Notes: generated from the sequence alone by a model not told the origin. A DNA stretch of 64,000 nt from Dysgonomonas sp. Marseille-P4361 (GCF_900343125.1 NZ_OPYL01000001.1:62001-126000); one strand, 5' to 3'; counted from the stretch's first letter, positions 53,704 to 63,222 are shown. A program made the numbers and translations.

Positions 53704-55056
53704 TTACCAGGATGAAGGGTTAAACTTTGGAATAGCCCAAACCACTCCTTTATCGATCTTTGCAGTAATATTATAGTAAGAACTCCCATTATTAATAGGA
53801 CAATTCATCACACTCTCTATTACAACTGCATCTCCAAACACCTTAACCCCAATATTACAGATATCCATCTCATCAGAAAAGTAGCTTCCTGCAACAAACA
53901 CCAAATTAGGACTATTCTCCCCAGGTATAGGAACAAATGTTTTATCAATAGTTCCACTCCATTTTATTTGCTTTTTATACCATTGTATCGTAATTCCCAA
54001 ATCGGCTAATTGCTCTTTGGTATATCCTGCTAATTCCGTTATCGAGAATGTGTACTCAGGCTGATTCCATTCAGCAGGAGACATAGTGTATTTAGCAGAC
54101 TCATCGGTAGGACATTGAAATGTACTCACCTCTACTGATTTTGATACTGAAGAACAATCATTCGAAACAGTAAGCTTTAAAGTTCCATTACTAGAAATCT
54201 TATGTGTAAATATTTCATCAGAAAAAACAGTCGTACCAGAGCTTGTTATAAACTCCCATTTATACTGAGGGCTGGAAGCATCAGTCGGTTTAAAAGATGG
54301 AGTAAAGCTTACAACCTTATTTTGAGAAAATTTAAAGTCCGGCTTATTCAAACTATTATTTATCGTTGCTTGCTCAACAGGTATACATCGAGATGTAACG
54401 GTCAGTGTTCGCGCTTCTGATTCTGCTTCAGAACATTTATTATAAACCTTAACTGACAACTTCTTGTCATTATGAGTTATATTAATAGGAAGCTCAATCC
54501 AACTGAGATTACTTCGTCCTGAAAACGAAACTCCATCTAGGAACCATTCATATTCAATATTTGCATCATCCAAATCAAAAGGAGCTGTTATTGTTGCATT
54601 CAATGTAGCTTCATCTCCGTCTAGGAAAGAAAGTCCTGCATTTGCAATTTCCACAGTTTTCAGTTCAAAGCAACATGGTTCAGGAATGCGAACCCAATAA
54701 AAATCAGGAGTCCAGACATGCACTCCCTTGCATAATTTAACTCTATAATCCTCATGCACATTATAAACTGTTAGACCTACATGCCCTCTCTTCTCTTCTT
54801 CGGAAAGATTATCATCGTCCAATATTGGCGACATCAACGATGGATATTCCAAAGCAACCCTTGGAAGAAGCAACCCTTTGGTAGCGTTTACTCCCTGCTT
54901 ATGGTTCTCCTTCAATTCCAACAGGGCACCCTCGTTTACGGGACCAGATGTACCTATTACTACTTGAGAACTCACTTTTTGCCAACCCAGATTACACAAT
55001 ACAAAAAAGGCTACAAATACTAGTTTATTTCTAAACTTACCATTAAAATGAATCAT
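53704..55056 (-). CDS. Secreted, Ig/PKD-like repeat surface protein
   Basis: 450 residues. The signal peptide ends near QKVSSQ (about 31). Then VVIGTSGPVNEGALLELKENHKQG and GLLLPRVALEYP form the N-terminal module often found in Bacteroidetes secreted proteins. Two or three beta-sandwich, PKD/Ig-like repeats follow, each with a motif such as YEWFLDGVSFSG, YKWEFITSSG and IQWYKKQIKW. These are typical of adhesins or surface scaffolds. I see no catalytic motif and no C-terminal sorting domain. Its function is unknown; it is a single gene. Confidence 0.75.
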   Translation of the reverse strand: MIHFNGKFRNKLVFVAFFVLCNLGWQKVSSQVVIGTSGPVNEGALLELKENHKQGVNATKGLLLPRVALEYPSLMSPILDDDNLSEEEKRGHVGLTVYNVHEDYRVKLCKGVHVWTPDFYWVRIPEPCCFELKTVEIANAGLSFLDGDEATLNATITAPFDLDDANIEYEWFLDGVSFSGRSNLSWIELPINITHNDKKLSVKVYNKCSEAESEARTLTVTSRCIPVEQATINNSLNKPDFKFSQNKVVSFTPSFKPTDASSPQYKWEFITSSGTTVFSDEIFTHKISSNGTLKLTVSNDCSSVSKSVEVSTFQCPTDESAKYTMSPAEWNQPEYTFSITELAGYTKEQLADLGITIQWYKKQIKWSGTIDKTFVPIPGENSPNLVFVAGSYFSDEMDICNIGVKVFGDAVVIESVMNCPINNGSSYYNITAKIDKGVVWAIPKFNPSSW

Positions 55057-55313
55057 TTTGAAAGTTTCGTTACGTTTTTACAAAATATTGACAGGAGTTT
55101 TTCAATTTTACAGCCGAAAATCCCACACCACTCTTACAAAAAGACAAAATTAGATTATTTTATTTACAATAAACACTTTTTAACAGGAGGAAAATATAAA
55201 AATCATTAAAATAGTAAACTAAACAACTATATACACTGTCGGTTTTCTACATGTTTCATTAGCACAGATAAAACAAAAGGACAAAGAACTAGGCTCTTTA
55301 TCCATGTATTTTG

Positions 55314-55321
55314 TATCTTTG
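55314..55321 (+). promoter_or_regulatory. -7 element of galE
   Basis: TATCTTTG, with the ATG 25 bp downstream. No TTG at the expected -33 distance. Confidence 0.5.
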
Positions 55322-55346
55322 TATCTTAATTTTAAAACTCTAATAG

Positions 55347-56381
55347 ATGAAAGGGAAAATACTTGTTACCGGTGGAACGGGATATATAGGATCTCACACC
55401 GTTGTAGAATTGCAAAATGCAGGATACACAGTTGTTGTTATTGACAATTTATCAAATTCGACTACTGACTCTATCGATGGTATAGAACGCATAACAGGTA
55501 TCAGACCTGAGTTTATAGAATTGGACTGTAACGATCTGGAAGGACTAAGAAAACTATTCCAAAAACATTCAGACATTAAAGGGATAATTCATTTTGCAGC
55601 AAGTAAAGCTGTAGGAGAATCTGTTCAAAAACCATTGCTTTATTACAGAAATAATCTAAATTCGCTGATCAATCTATTGGATTTAATGCCTGAATTTGGC
55701 ACTGAAAACATCGTATTTTCTTCTTCATGCACGGTATATGGAGAACCTGACCAAAACCCGATTGACGAGACAGCCCCGATAAAACCGGCAGAATCCCCTT
55801 ATGGAAACACTAAACAGATCAACGAAGAGATTATCCGCGATACTGTGCGCTCAGGCTCACCAATCAAAAGCATCATCCTTCGATACTTCAACCCGGTAGG
55901 AGCTCATCCAACAGCCGAAATTGGAGAACTTCCAAACGGTGTTCCTCAAAACCTTGTTCCTTTCATCACTCAAACTGCGATCGGAATTCGCGAACAACTG
56001 AGTGTATTTGGAAACGATTACGATACACCTGACGGATCGTGTATTCGCGACTTCATCAACGTTGTTGACCTAGCGAAAGCTCACGTAATTGCTATCGACC
56101 GCATGCTAGGGAATAAATCGGAAGACAAAGTTGAAATTTTCAACCTAGGCACAGGAAAAGGTGTTTCAGTTCTTGAACTTATTAATGTTTTTGAAAAAGT
56201 ATCAGGGACAAAACTTAATTACAAAATAGTTGGTCGTCGCGAAGGTGATATTGAAAAAATATGGGCAGACCCAAAACATGCTAATACTGTATTAGGATGG
56301 ACTGCAAAAGAAAACATTGAGGACACTATGGCCTCGGCATGGAAATGGCAATTAAGATTGAGAGAAAAAGGGATTATGTAA
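55347..56381 (+). CDS. galE: UDP-glucose 4-epimerase
   Basis: Interconverts UDP-glucose and UDP-galactose, in the Leloir pathway and surface glycan synthesis. 344 residues of the extended SDR family: NAD loop TGGTGYIGSHTVVEL (8-22), the catalytic Ser/Thr region FSSSCTVYGEP, the YGNTK motif (Tyr and Lys) and the substrate-binding IRDFINVVDLAKAH. The length is standard. It is a single-gene unit between its promoter and a terminator. Confidence 0.96.
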   Translation: MKGKILVTGGTGYIGSHTVVELQNAGYTVVVIDNLSNSTTDSIDGIERITGIRPEFIELDCNDLEGLRKLFQKHSDIKGIIHFAASKAVGESVQKPLLYYRNNLNSLINLLDLMPEFGTENIVFSSSCTVYGEPDQNPIDETAPIKPAESPYGNTKQINEEIIRDTVRSGSPIKSIILRYFNPVGAHPTAEIGELPNGVPQNLVPFITQTAIGIREQLSVFGNDYDTPDGSCIRDFINVVDLAKAHVIAIDRMLGNKSEDKVEIFNLGTGKGVSVLELINVFEKVSGTKLNYKIVGRREGDIEKIWADPKHANTVLGWTAKENIEDTMASAWKWQLRLREKGIM

Positions 56382-56412
56382 TTTTTCCTTTTCGTAAAAT
56401 ATAAGTAATAGA

Positions 56413-56447
56413 AAAAAAGCCGACTACTCTTCACTGTCGGCTTTTTT
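56413..56447. terminator. Bidirectional terminator, galE/uvrB
   Basis: A 12-bp perfect stem (AAAAAAGCCGAC, 56413-56424, with GTCGGCTTTTTT, 56436-56447) and an 11-nt loop, between converging genes. Confidence 0.85.
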
Positions 56448-56464
56448 CATATTTAATATTATAG

Positions 56465-58477
56465 CTATTTGCTCTTCAACTCATCTTCCAACCTGAGCAT
56501 CTGATCACGATACTGAGCAGCCTCAAGAAACTCTAGCTTTTTAGCAGCCTCATGCATCTGCTTCTTAGCTTTTGCTATCGCTTTTTTCAAGTCCTCCTTA
56601 CTCATATATTTAACCTCATCCTCTGATGCAATAGCCATCGTTGCCTCCTGAGTATATGCTTTTGCCGTAGTTTCATTTTCCTTATTCGCATTAAATACAG
56701 AAGCTCTCGCTTTTACAATCTGCTGCGGCACTATACCATGCTCTTCATTGTATGCCATTTGCTTTTCTCTACGACGATTAGTCTCATCAATCGTTTTACG
56801 CATACTATCAGTCATTTTATCAGCATAGAAGATAACTTTACCATTTACATTCCGAGCAGCACGCCCAACAGTCTGAGTAAGTGAACGATGCGACCGCAAG
56901 AAGCCTTCCTTATCAGCATCTAGTATAGCGACCAAAGACACTTCCGGCAAATCTAACCCCTCACGAAGCAAGTTAACACCAACCAGTACATCAAATTCTC
57001 CCGCACGCAAATCATCCATTATCTGCACGCGATCTAAAGTATCAACATCCGAGTGAATATAACTACACTTTACTCCATTATTCGATAAATAAGTCGTCAA
57101 CTCTTCGGCCATACGCTTAGTCAATGTAGTTACCAATGTCCGTTCATTATTTTCTACCCGAATTTGTATCTCCTCCATCAAATCATCTATCTGATTCAAA
57201 CTAGGACGAACATCAATAGGCGGATCAAGTAAGCCTGTAGGACGGATAAGCTGTTCTACAACAACCCCCTCCGACCTGATCAGCTCATAATCAGCAGGAG
57301 TTGCACTTACATATATAGTTTGAGGTACAAGCGATTCAAATTCTTCAAACTTCAAAGGTCTATTATCTAATGCAGCAGGCAACCGGAATCCATATTCCAC
57401 AAGATTCTCTTTACGGGAATGATCTCCTCCATACATAGCCCGTATTTGAGGAATGGTAACATGACTTTCATCTATTACCATCATAAAATCGTCAGGGAAG
57501 AAATCCAATAAGCAGAAGGGGCGTGTTCCCGGTTTTCGATTATCAAAGTACCGAGAATAATTTTCTATCCCCGAGCAATGCCCTATTTCGCGTATCATTT
57601 CCAAATCATAAGTTACACGCTCATAAAGACGTTTAGCTTCCAATGGTTTACCTATCGACTGAAAGAAGTCAACCTGACGGCCAAGATCAATTTCTATTTC
57701 GGCTATCGCTCTTACCATTCTATCTTTTGTTGTTACAAAAAGATTTGCCGGATAGATCCTAAATTCGTCATACACTCCTGTCCGTACGGCACTTATAGGA
57801 TCAAGACACTCTATGCTTTCTATTTCATCGCCCCAAAACACGACTCGAACGATGGGATCTCCATAAGCAAGAAAGACATCTACTGTATCTCCCTTCACTC
57901 TGAAATTACCTGCTTTGGGATCAACCTCGTTCCGAGAATACAAAGCACTTACCAAAGAACGGAGAAACACATCGCGCACCAATCGCTGCCCTACATGGAG
58001 AGAAATAGTCGAACTTTCAAAATCTTCGGGATTCCCCATTCCATACAGACATGATACCGAAGATACTACAATTACATCTCTTCTTCCTGACAGTAATGAC
58101 GTAGTTGTAGCAAGACGCAACTTTTCTATTTCATCATTAATAGACAGATCTTTCTCTATGTATGTGTTTGTAGAAGGGATATAAGCTTCGGGCTGATAAT
58201 AATCATAGTAAGACACAAAATACTCGACAGCATTGTCCGGAAAAAAAGTCTTAAACTCGCTATACAACTGAGCTGCCAATGTTTTATTATGACTTAAAAC
58301 CAAAGTCGGTTTATTTACGTTTTGAATAACATTGGCTACCGTAAACGTCTTTCCCGATCCGGTCACACCCAGAAGTGTTTGCGCAGGAATATTTTGAATT
58401 ATACCCTCTGACAAAGCGGCTATCGCAGCCGGCTGATCACCAGTAGGTTTAAAATTTGAAGATAACTTAAATTCCAT
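56465..58477 (-). CDS. uvrB: Excinuclease ABC subunit UvrB
   Basis: Damage-verification helicase of nucleotide excision repair. 670 residues: Walker A in GVTGSGKTFTVA, the beta-hairpin region with YYDYYQPEAYIP, Walker B/DESH in VIDESHVT, helicase motifs in LVTTLTKRMAEEL and TVGRAARN, and a C-terminal UVR domain (about 630-670, KQMHEAAKKLEFLEAAQYRD) for UvrC binding. The length is normal. It is divergent from an acyltransferase gene. Confidence 0.98.
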   Translation of the reverse strand: MEFKLSSNFKPTGDQPAAIAALSEGIIQNIPAQTLLGVTGSGKTFTVANVIQNVNKPTLVLSHNKTLAAQLYSEFKTFFPDNAVEYFVSYYDYYQPEAYIPSTNTYIEKDLSINDEIEKLRLATTTSLLSGRRDVIVVSSVSCLYGMGNPEDFESSTISLHVGQRLVRDVFLRSLVSALYSRNEVDPKAGNFRVKGDTVDVFLAYGDPIVRVVFWGDEIESIECLDPISAVRTGVYDEFRIYPANLFVTTKDRMVRAIAEIEIDLGRQVDFFQSIGKPLEAKRLYERVTYDLEMIREIGHCSGIENYSRYFDNRKPGTRPFCLLDFFPDDFMMVIDESHVTIPQIRAMYGGDHSRKENLVEYGFRLPAALDNRPLKFEEFESLVPQTIYVSATPADYELIRSEGVVVEQLIRPTGLLDPPIDVRPSLNQIDDLMEEIQIRVENNERTLVTTLTKRMAEELTTYLSNNGVKCSYIHSDVDTLDRVQIMDDLRAGEFDVLVGVNLLREGLDLPEVSLVAILDADKEGFLRSHRSLTQTVGRAARNVNGKVIFYADKMTDSMRKTIDETNRRREKQMAYNEEHGIVPQQIVKARASVFNANKENETTAKAYTQEATMAIASEDEVKYMSKEDLKKAIAKAKKQMHEAAKKLEFLEAAQYRDQMLRLEDELKSK

Positions 58478-58501
58478 TCTATATTTTGAGCTTTGCTACA
58501 T

Positions 58502-58509
58502 CAAAGATA
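58502..58509 (-). promoter_or_regulatory. -7 element of uvrB
   Basis: Minus-strand TATCTTTG, 24 bp before the start codon. Confidence 0.5.
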
Positions 58510-58586
58510 CGAAGAAATATGGACATATATTTAACAGTAAGAGCTATTAACTATACAACCAGAAAATGATTTACAATTAAAAAATG

Positions 58587-58594
58587 TATTTTTG
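58587..58594 (+). promoter_or_regulatory. -7 element of the acyltransferase gene
   Basis: TATTTTTG. It overlaps the first in-frame ATG at 58584, so that ATG cannot be the start and the ATG at 58614 or 58620 is used. Confidence 0.55.
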
Positions 58595-58613
58595 TGAAGC
58601 AAAACCATTTGTC

Positions 58614-59354
58614 ATGATTATGAAGAAAGTTTTTTTCTTTTTATACGAAGTTTTCATTTTTGCCCCTATTTTCATTGTGGCAACGATAATTACAGCTAGT
58701 ATGGTTATGCTGGGTTGTCTTTTTAGCAAAAAAGACTTTTGGAGATACACTCCCCCTAGATACTGGTCTAAACTGGCGTGCTATCTTGCTCTGAGCAGAA
58801 TAAAAGTTGTAAAAAAAGGTAAGATCGACCGCAACCAATCCTATGTTTTCATTGCCAACCATCAGGGAGCTTACGACATATTCCTTATCTATGGATTCTT
58901 AGGGCAAAATATAAAATGGATGCAGAAACAAGAATTAAGAAGAATTCCATTTGTAGGAAAAGCATCTGAAATTGCAGGACATATATATGTAGATCAATCT
59001 AGTTTACGATCTATGATTGCATCTATAGACAAGGCTAAACTTGAACTTGTAGAAGGAGCTTCTGTTACAATATTTCCGGAAGGAGCCAGAACCTATACCG
59101 GCAAAATGGATAGCTTCAAGAAAGGTGCTTTTGTAATTGCAAAACAAATGGGACTCCCTATTGTTCCGATTACCGTAAATGGACCATACGACATAATGAA
59201 AATACATACACACCTTATACATTTAGGTAAGAAACTTGAACTTGTTATCCACGAACCTATACCGGCAGAAGAAGTGGTAAACGGAAATCTAAATGACTTA
59301 ATGAATAAATGTCACGACATTGTATCATCCGGATTGTGGGACAAATATAAATAA
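58614..59354 (+). CDS. 1-acyl-sn-glycerol-3-phosphate acyltransferase-like protein (PlsC family)
   Basis: Transfers an acyl chain to lysophosphatidic acid to make phosphatidic acid, at the inner face of the plasma membrane. About 246 residues: an N-terminal membrane helix (FLYEVFIFAPIFIVATIITA), NHQGAYD (the NHX4D motif), KQELRRIPFVG and FPEGARTYTG (the FPEGTRS motif). It is a genuine member of the family, though PlsC itself versus another acyltransferase cannot be told. I start at ATG 58614; ATG 58620 is also possible. Confidence 0.9.
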   Translation: MIMKKVFFFLYEVFIFAPIFIVATIITASMVMLGCLFSKKDFWRYTPPRYWSKLACYLALSRIKVVKKGKIDRNQSYVFIANHQGAYDIFLIYGFLGQNIKWMQKQELRRIPFVGKASEIAGHIYVDQSSLRSMIASIDKAKLELVEGASVTIFPEGARTYTGKMDSFKKGAFVIAKQMGLPIVPITVNGPYDIMKIHTHLIHLGKKLELVIHEPIPAEEVVNGNLNDLMNKCHDIVSSGLWDKYK

Positions 59355-59399
59355 TAAAGGCTATTAACATCTTAAGAGCTTAAAACAATATCTTTTTTG

Positions 59400-59407
59400 T
59401 ATTTTTG
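59400..59407 (+). promoter_or_regulatory. -7 element of the LysM-receptor gene
   Basis: TATTTTTG, 28 bp before the start codon. Confidence 0.5.
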
Positions 59408-59435
59408 TCGCATTACTCTATAACACATATTTAAA

Positions 59436-61202
59436 ATGAGAATAAAGAATCTATTTTTCATAACACTCTTCATCTTATCATTGGGAACAAGCAATGTTCT
59501 GGCCAAGGATACAGAGATAGTGAACAAAACTACCATAATTCCTCTAGAAGCAAACGATGACATTATCACTCATACCGTCAGCCAAGGCGAAACCGTATAT
59601 TCAATTGCAGCAGCTTATCAAACTACTGTTCAGGAGATATACAGATTAAACCCTAAGGCTGAGAAAGGCATTAAAGCTGGACAGAAATTAAAAATACCGA
59701 AAGTTACGCTTGTTGTATCCGGATACAGCAGCCATCTAATTGAGCCAAAAGAGACACTCTATTCAGTGGCCAGAATGTATAAAATTTCGGAAAAAGACAT
59801 AAAAGATGCAAACCCAGGATTGAGCGAATCAAACTTCAGATCGGGACAAAAAATAAAAATACCTCAATTCAAAAATCCGAATCTGGTTCCGGAAAAAACA
59901 ACCTACCCTAGCAATGTAACAAATAGTTATCTTGTACAAAAAGGAGAAACGCTTTACAGCATAAGTAAAAAGAATAATATTTCTGTAGATGATCTTATCA
60001 ATGCAAACGCTCAATTAAAGGATAGCGGGCTGAAAGAAGGAATGACAATCGTTATTCCTAACAACAATCTTCCTGCAAATACAGGCAACCCACTAATCAC
60101 ATCAACCTTTACTGAAGCCCCTTATGCTTCAAAAGGAGAACTGGTAAAAGTAGGAGTTCTGCTCCCATTCTTAGATAAGAAAGGTAGCGTATCAAAAGAA
60201 AAATTAGCCGAATACTACGAAGGCTTCCTTCTTGCAGTAAAACAACTAAAAGACAAGGGTCTAAACGCAGAGATATACACTTTTGATATAGGCGCAGAAA
60301 AAAACACAAAGAAACTGGAAAGCCTTCTAGGTACTACAGAGATGAACAATCTTCACCTTATCATTGGAGGAGTTTCGAAACAACAAATAGATGTTCTAGC
60401 TAAATTCTCGAATAAAAAAGGAATAAAATACATAATGCCGTTCGGCTCTTCTAACGAAATAGACGCGAACCCTAACCTATTCCAAATCACTTCTTCACAT
60501 TCAAGCTTATATCCTGAGATTGTTGAAGCTTTTGCTCAACAGAACAAGAATCATAACATAATATTCGTATCAGAGGCTGGCTCTAACAACAATGAGTCTA
60601 AGTTTGTAGAGGCTCTGAAAAAAGAGTTATCCTCATCGGGAATCCTGTTCAAAACAACAGCCAGCACAAGCAATTTAACAAGTGATATCAATAAAGTTTT
60701 AGACCCATCTAAAAAGAATATCCTAGTACCTACGTCTTCTTCAGAGCTTACTTTAAGAAGAATTATTTCTGCTATACCCGAAATAGACAAGGAAATCTCT
60801 CTATTCGGTTACCCAGAGTGGCAAATATACACTCAACACCAAGCAGCATTACATAAATATGATACACATATATTCAGTATCTATTTTGTGGACGAGCATC
60901 AACGAGATGTACAGAATCTACTGGAAGAATATAAGGTATGGTACAACAAACCTTTAATTAATTCATTCCCTAAATACGCTTATCTCGGATACGATGCCGG
61001 ATTATTTTTCTTAACTGCTTTAAATAAATACGGGAGCAACTTCGAAAATCAAGCCAACAAGATTCAGGTACCTACTATCCAATCAGCAATCCATTTCGAG
61101 AAAAACTCTGATAAAGGAGGCTACATAAACAAAGGGATATACTTTGTTAATTACAAAACAAATTCTGACATCGAAAAAATAGACATTAGCAATAAATGGT
61201 AA
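59436..61202 (+). CDS. LysM-repeat protein fused to a periplasmic-binding-like receptor domain
   Basis: 588 residues. The signal peptide ends near NVLAK. Three LysM domains (about 46-90, 105-150 and 169-210; e.g. HTVSQGETVYSIAAAY, YLVQKGETLYSISKKN) would hold it on peptidoglycan. The C-terminal part (about 228-588) has the Rossmann-like layout of ABC-transporter substrate-binding or Leu/Ile/Val-receptor domains, with LVKVGVLLPFLD, GGVSKQQIDVLAKFS and IIFVSEAGSNNNESKF. The combination puts a solute sensor or binding protein on the wall. The ligand is unknown. It overlaps the next gene by 7 bp. Confidence 0.85.
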   Translation: MRIKNLFFITLFILSLGTSNVLAKDTEIVNKTTIIPLEANDDIITHTVSQGETVYSIAAAYQTTVQEIYRLNPKAEKGIKAGQKLKIPKVTLVVSGYSSHLIEPKETLYSVARMYKISEKDIKDANPGLSESNFRSGQKIKIPQFKNPNLVPEKTTYPSNVTNSYLVQKGETLYSISKKNNISVDDLINANAQLKDSGLKEGMTIVIPNNNLPANTGNPLITSTFTEAPYASKGELVKVGVLLPFLDKKGSVSKEKLAEYYEGFLLAVKQLKDKGLNAEIYTFDIGAEKNTKKLESLLGTTEMNNLHLIIGGVSKQQIDVLAKFSNKKGIKYIMPFGSSNEIDANPNLFQITSSHSSLYPEIVEAFAQQNKNHNIIFVSEAGSNNNESKFVEALKKELSSSGILFKTTASTSNLTSDINKVLDPSKKNILVPTSSSELTLRRIISAIPEIDKEISLFGYPEWQIYTQHQAALHKYDTHIFSIYFVDEHQRDVQNLLEEYKVWYNKPLINSFPKYAYLGYDAGLFFLTALNKYGSNFENQANKIQVPTIQSAIHFEKNSDKGGYINKGIYFVNYKTNSDIEKIDISNKW

Positions 61203-61891
61203 AAAGATGTTTATATAGTTTGCTCTTCATCCTATTTGCTATAACAGTAAAAGGACAAGACAATAAATTCAAGCCGGAATGGAATGTAGGGATTGGCTTT
61301 GGACCAACATTCTCTTCTATGAGTTTCGAAACAGGGATAAATGTCAATTCATTATCCACAAAAAATCTCCAGCAATATGCCGGAGGAATAGCTATTCGCT
61401 ACATCACCGAAAAGAACTTAGGTCTTATAGCTGAGCTAAACTATAGTCAGCAAGGATGGGCTCAAAACTTCAAGGAAGAGCCCCAGTATGCCCATTCCCA
61501 TAAATTGGACTATTTCGAAATCCCTGTACTCACCCATATCTACTTCGGAAACAAAGTGAGATTTATATTCAATCTTGGACCCAAGCTAAGCTTTCTGCTA
61601 AGTGACAGTGAAGAAATAAACGAAGCTTTAGAAAATTATCTAGCCAGTGGCACTTTCCCTGAATACAGACCTAGCTATCAGTACTATCACATGGCTGAAC
61701 GAAAAATAGATTATGGAATTATGGCAGGAATGGGAATTGAGATAAGAACCGGAATCGGGTCTTTCGCCCTTGAAGGCAGGTATTCTTTCGGGCTTGGAGA
61801 CATCTACAATAACTCTAAAGCTGATTACTTTACACGTTCGGCAAACCGTGTTATTTCTGCAAAACTTACTTATTACGTTAAGCTATTCTAA
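61196..61891 (+). CDS. Outer-membrane beta-barrel (PorT-like) protein
   Basis: 231 residues: signal peptide (to about 20, ending TVKGQ), then amphipathic strands such as WNVGIGFGPTFSSMSFE, GLIAELNYSQQGWAQN and SFALEGRYSFGLGDI, ending in ISAKLTYYVKLF with an aromatic C-terminus. That is the OMP_b-brl_2/PorT barrel family. Translation is coupled to the LysM-receptor gene (7-bp overlap), so the two may act together, perhaps as a wall-to-outer-membrane pair. PorT proper belongs to the type IX secretion system, but a single PorT-like barrel is no proof of that system. Confidence 0.8.
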   Translation: MVKRCLYSLLFILFAITVKGQDNKFKPEWNVGIGFGPTFSSMSFETGINVNSLSTKNLQQYAGGIAIRYITEKNLGLIAELNYSQQGWAQNFKEEPQYAHSHKLDYFEIPVLTHIYFGNKVRFIFNLGPKLSFLLSDSEEINEALENYLASGTFPEYRPSYQYYHMAERKIDYGIMAGMGIEIRTGIGSFALEGRYSFGLGDIYNNSKADYFTRSANRVISAKLTYYVKLF

Positions 61892-61897
61892 AACAAT

Positions 61898-62581
61898 ATG
61901 CCACGCATATATAAACTGACGAAAGCAGGAATAAAAATATTATATAAAGTACGTCACCATCGGGGTCATGGCATACACTCTCCTTTTGTCTTTAACCTTA
62001 TAACTAAGGTTATAGAAGAGAAAACACCCTACCATGCATATGAAGACATTGAAGCGTGCATAGAAAACACGTTTCATAAAAGCAGACAATTAAATAAAAC
62101 GAATAAATTACTCTTCAAGCTGACAAACTATTTTGGTGCACAAAGAATACTCGAAATAGGAGCCGGAATGGGTATTAACTCTTTATGCCTTACTGCATCG
62201 TCTAAAAATATTAAGTGTATTTCTGTAGAGACAACTAAACAAAAATACCTAGAAGCAAAAAAACTCTACCAACAATGGAATAGAGATATAACCTTAATCA
62301 CGGAAGGGCTTCCTCAACTAACAGAAAAACAAGACTGTATATTTATAAATCTTACCGAATTAAATAATTATCCTACTGAATTAAACCAATACCTTTTAAA
62401 TCTGTCTTATGATAAAACCTTCATAATAGTGAAAGGTATTCGAACAAACAGACGGCATCAGATGTTATGGAGAGAAATCAAAGAAATAGAATCTCGCACT
62501 GCTGCACTAGATTTGTTCAACATAGGGATTGTTTTTTTTGATCCGGCACTATATAGATGGGATTATAAAATCAGTTTTTAG
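61898..62581 (+). CDS. SAM-dependent methyltransferase-like protein
   Basis: 227 residues. HHRGHGIHSPFVFNLITKVI near the N-terminus is a conserved Bacteroidetes marker. AQRILEIGAGMGINSLCLTA (about 87-106) is the SAM-binding glycine motif of a class I methyltransferase, and CISVETTKQK supplies the acidic residue for ribose. The C-terminal half is more diverged. The substrate is unknown. It follows the barrel gene by 6 bp and precedes the adenosyltransferase by 12 bp, in one operon. Confidence 0.8.
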   Translation: MPRIYKLTKAGIKILYKVRHHRGHGIHSPFVFNLITKVIEEKTPYHAYEDIEACIENTFHKSRQLNKTNKLLFKLTNYFGAQRILEIGAGMGINSLCLTASSKNIKCISVETTKQKYLEAKKLYQQWNRDITLITEGLPQLTEKQDCIFINLTELNNYPTELNQYLLNLSYDKTFIIVKGIRTNRRHQMLWREIKEIESRTAALDLFNIGIVFFDPALYRWDYKISF

Positions 62582-62593
62582 AAGAATAACGAA

Positions 62594-63154
62594 ATGAAAA
62601 AAAGTTCAATTTACACAAAAACAGGAGATAAAGGCATGACCTCTCTAGTAGGGGGGAAACGTGTAGCAAAAGCACATGTAAGGCTGGATGCCTATGGTAC
62701 AACCGATGAACTCAACTCTTTCGTTGGATCATTGATTGAGAAGATAGAAGACGAACACGACCTAGAAATACTATCTTATATACAACATAAGCTCTTCACA
62801 GTAGGATCATATCTGGCTACCGAAACAGAAGCTATTCCACCAAAAGCAGCGAGTATTATAACAGACAAAGATATAACTCTCCTTGAAAGTGAAATGGATA
62901 AAATAGACAGTACCCTACCTCCATTAAGACAATTCGTTCTGCCCGGAGGAAGCGAGTCTGCGGCAAGGGCTCATATATGCAGAACTGTCTGTCGCAGAAC
63001 AGAACGCTGCATTTATCGTGTAAAAGAAGAATTCCCTGTTGATGATCTGATACTTATGTTTGTAAATAGGCTATCTGACTACTTTTTCTTACTGGCAAGA
63101 AAGGAATGCAACAAGCAAGGAAAAGAAATATTTTGGAATCAGGCTTTGATATAA
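62594..63154 (+). CDS. Cob(I)yrinic acid a,c-diamide adenosyltransferase, PduO type
   Basis: Adenosylates cobalamin with ATP to make coenzyme B12. 186 residues: YTKTGDKGMTSLVGGKRVAK (N-terminal ATP-binding motif), VRLDAYGTTDELNSFVG, and the signature helix ARAHICRTVCRRTERC with the catalytic Arg. The length is standard for the PduO-type trimer. It is co-oriented with the methyltransferase-like gene, but I see no functional link between them. Confidence 0.94.
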   Translation: MKKSSIYTKTGDKGMTSLVGGKRVAKAHVRLDAYGTTDELNSFVGSLIEKIEDEHDLEILSYIQHKLFTVGSYLATETEAIPPKAASIITDKDITLLESEMDKIDSTLPPLRQFVLPGGSESAARAHICRTVCRRTERCIYRVKEEFPVDDLILMFVNRLSDYFFLLARKECNKQGKEIFWNQALI

Positions 63155-63166
63155 GAAATATTATTC

Positions 63167-63174
63167 TATTTTTG
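63167..63174 (+). promoter_or_regulatory. -7 element of the DUF2795 gene
   Basis: TATTTTTG, 48 bp before the start codon. Confidence 0.5.
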
Positions 63175-63222
63175 CGAAAACATAAAACGAATTTAACAGA
63201 TAATTAATTAAACTAAAATACT

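Noticed and set aside
61196-61891. Type IX secretion component PorT
   Set aside because: Only the general barrel family is supported; no other type IX genes (porK, porL, porM, porN, sov) lie in the window.
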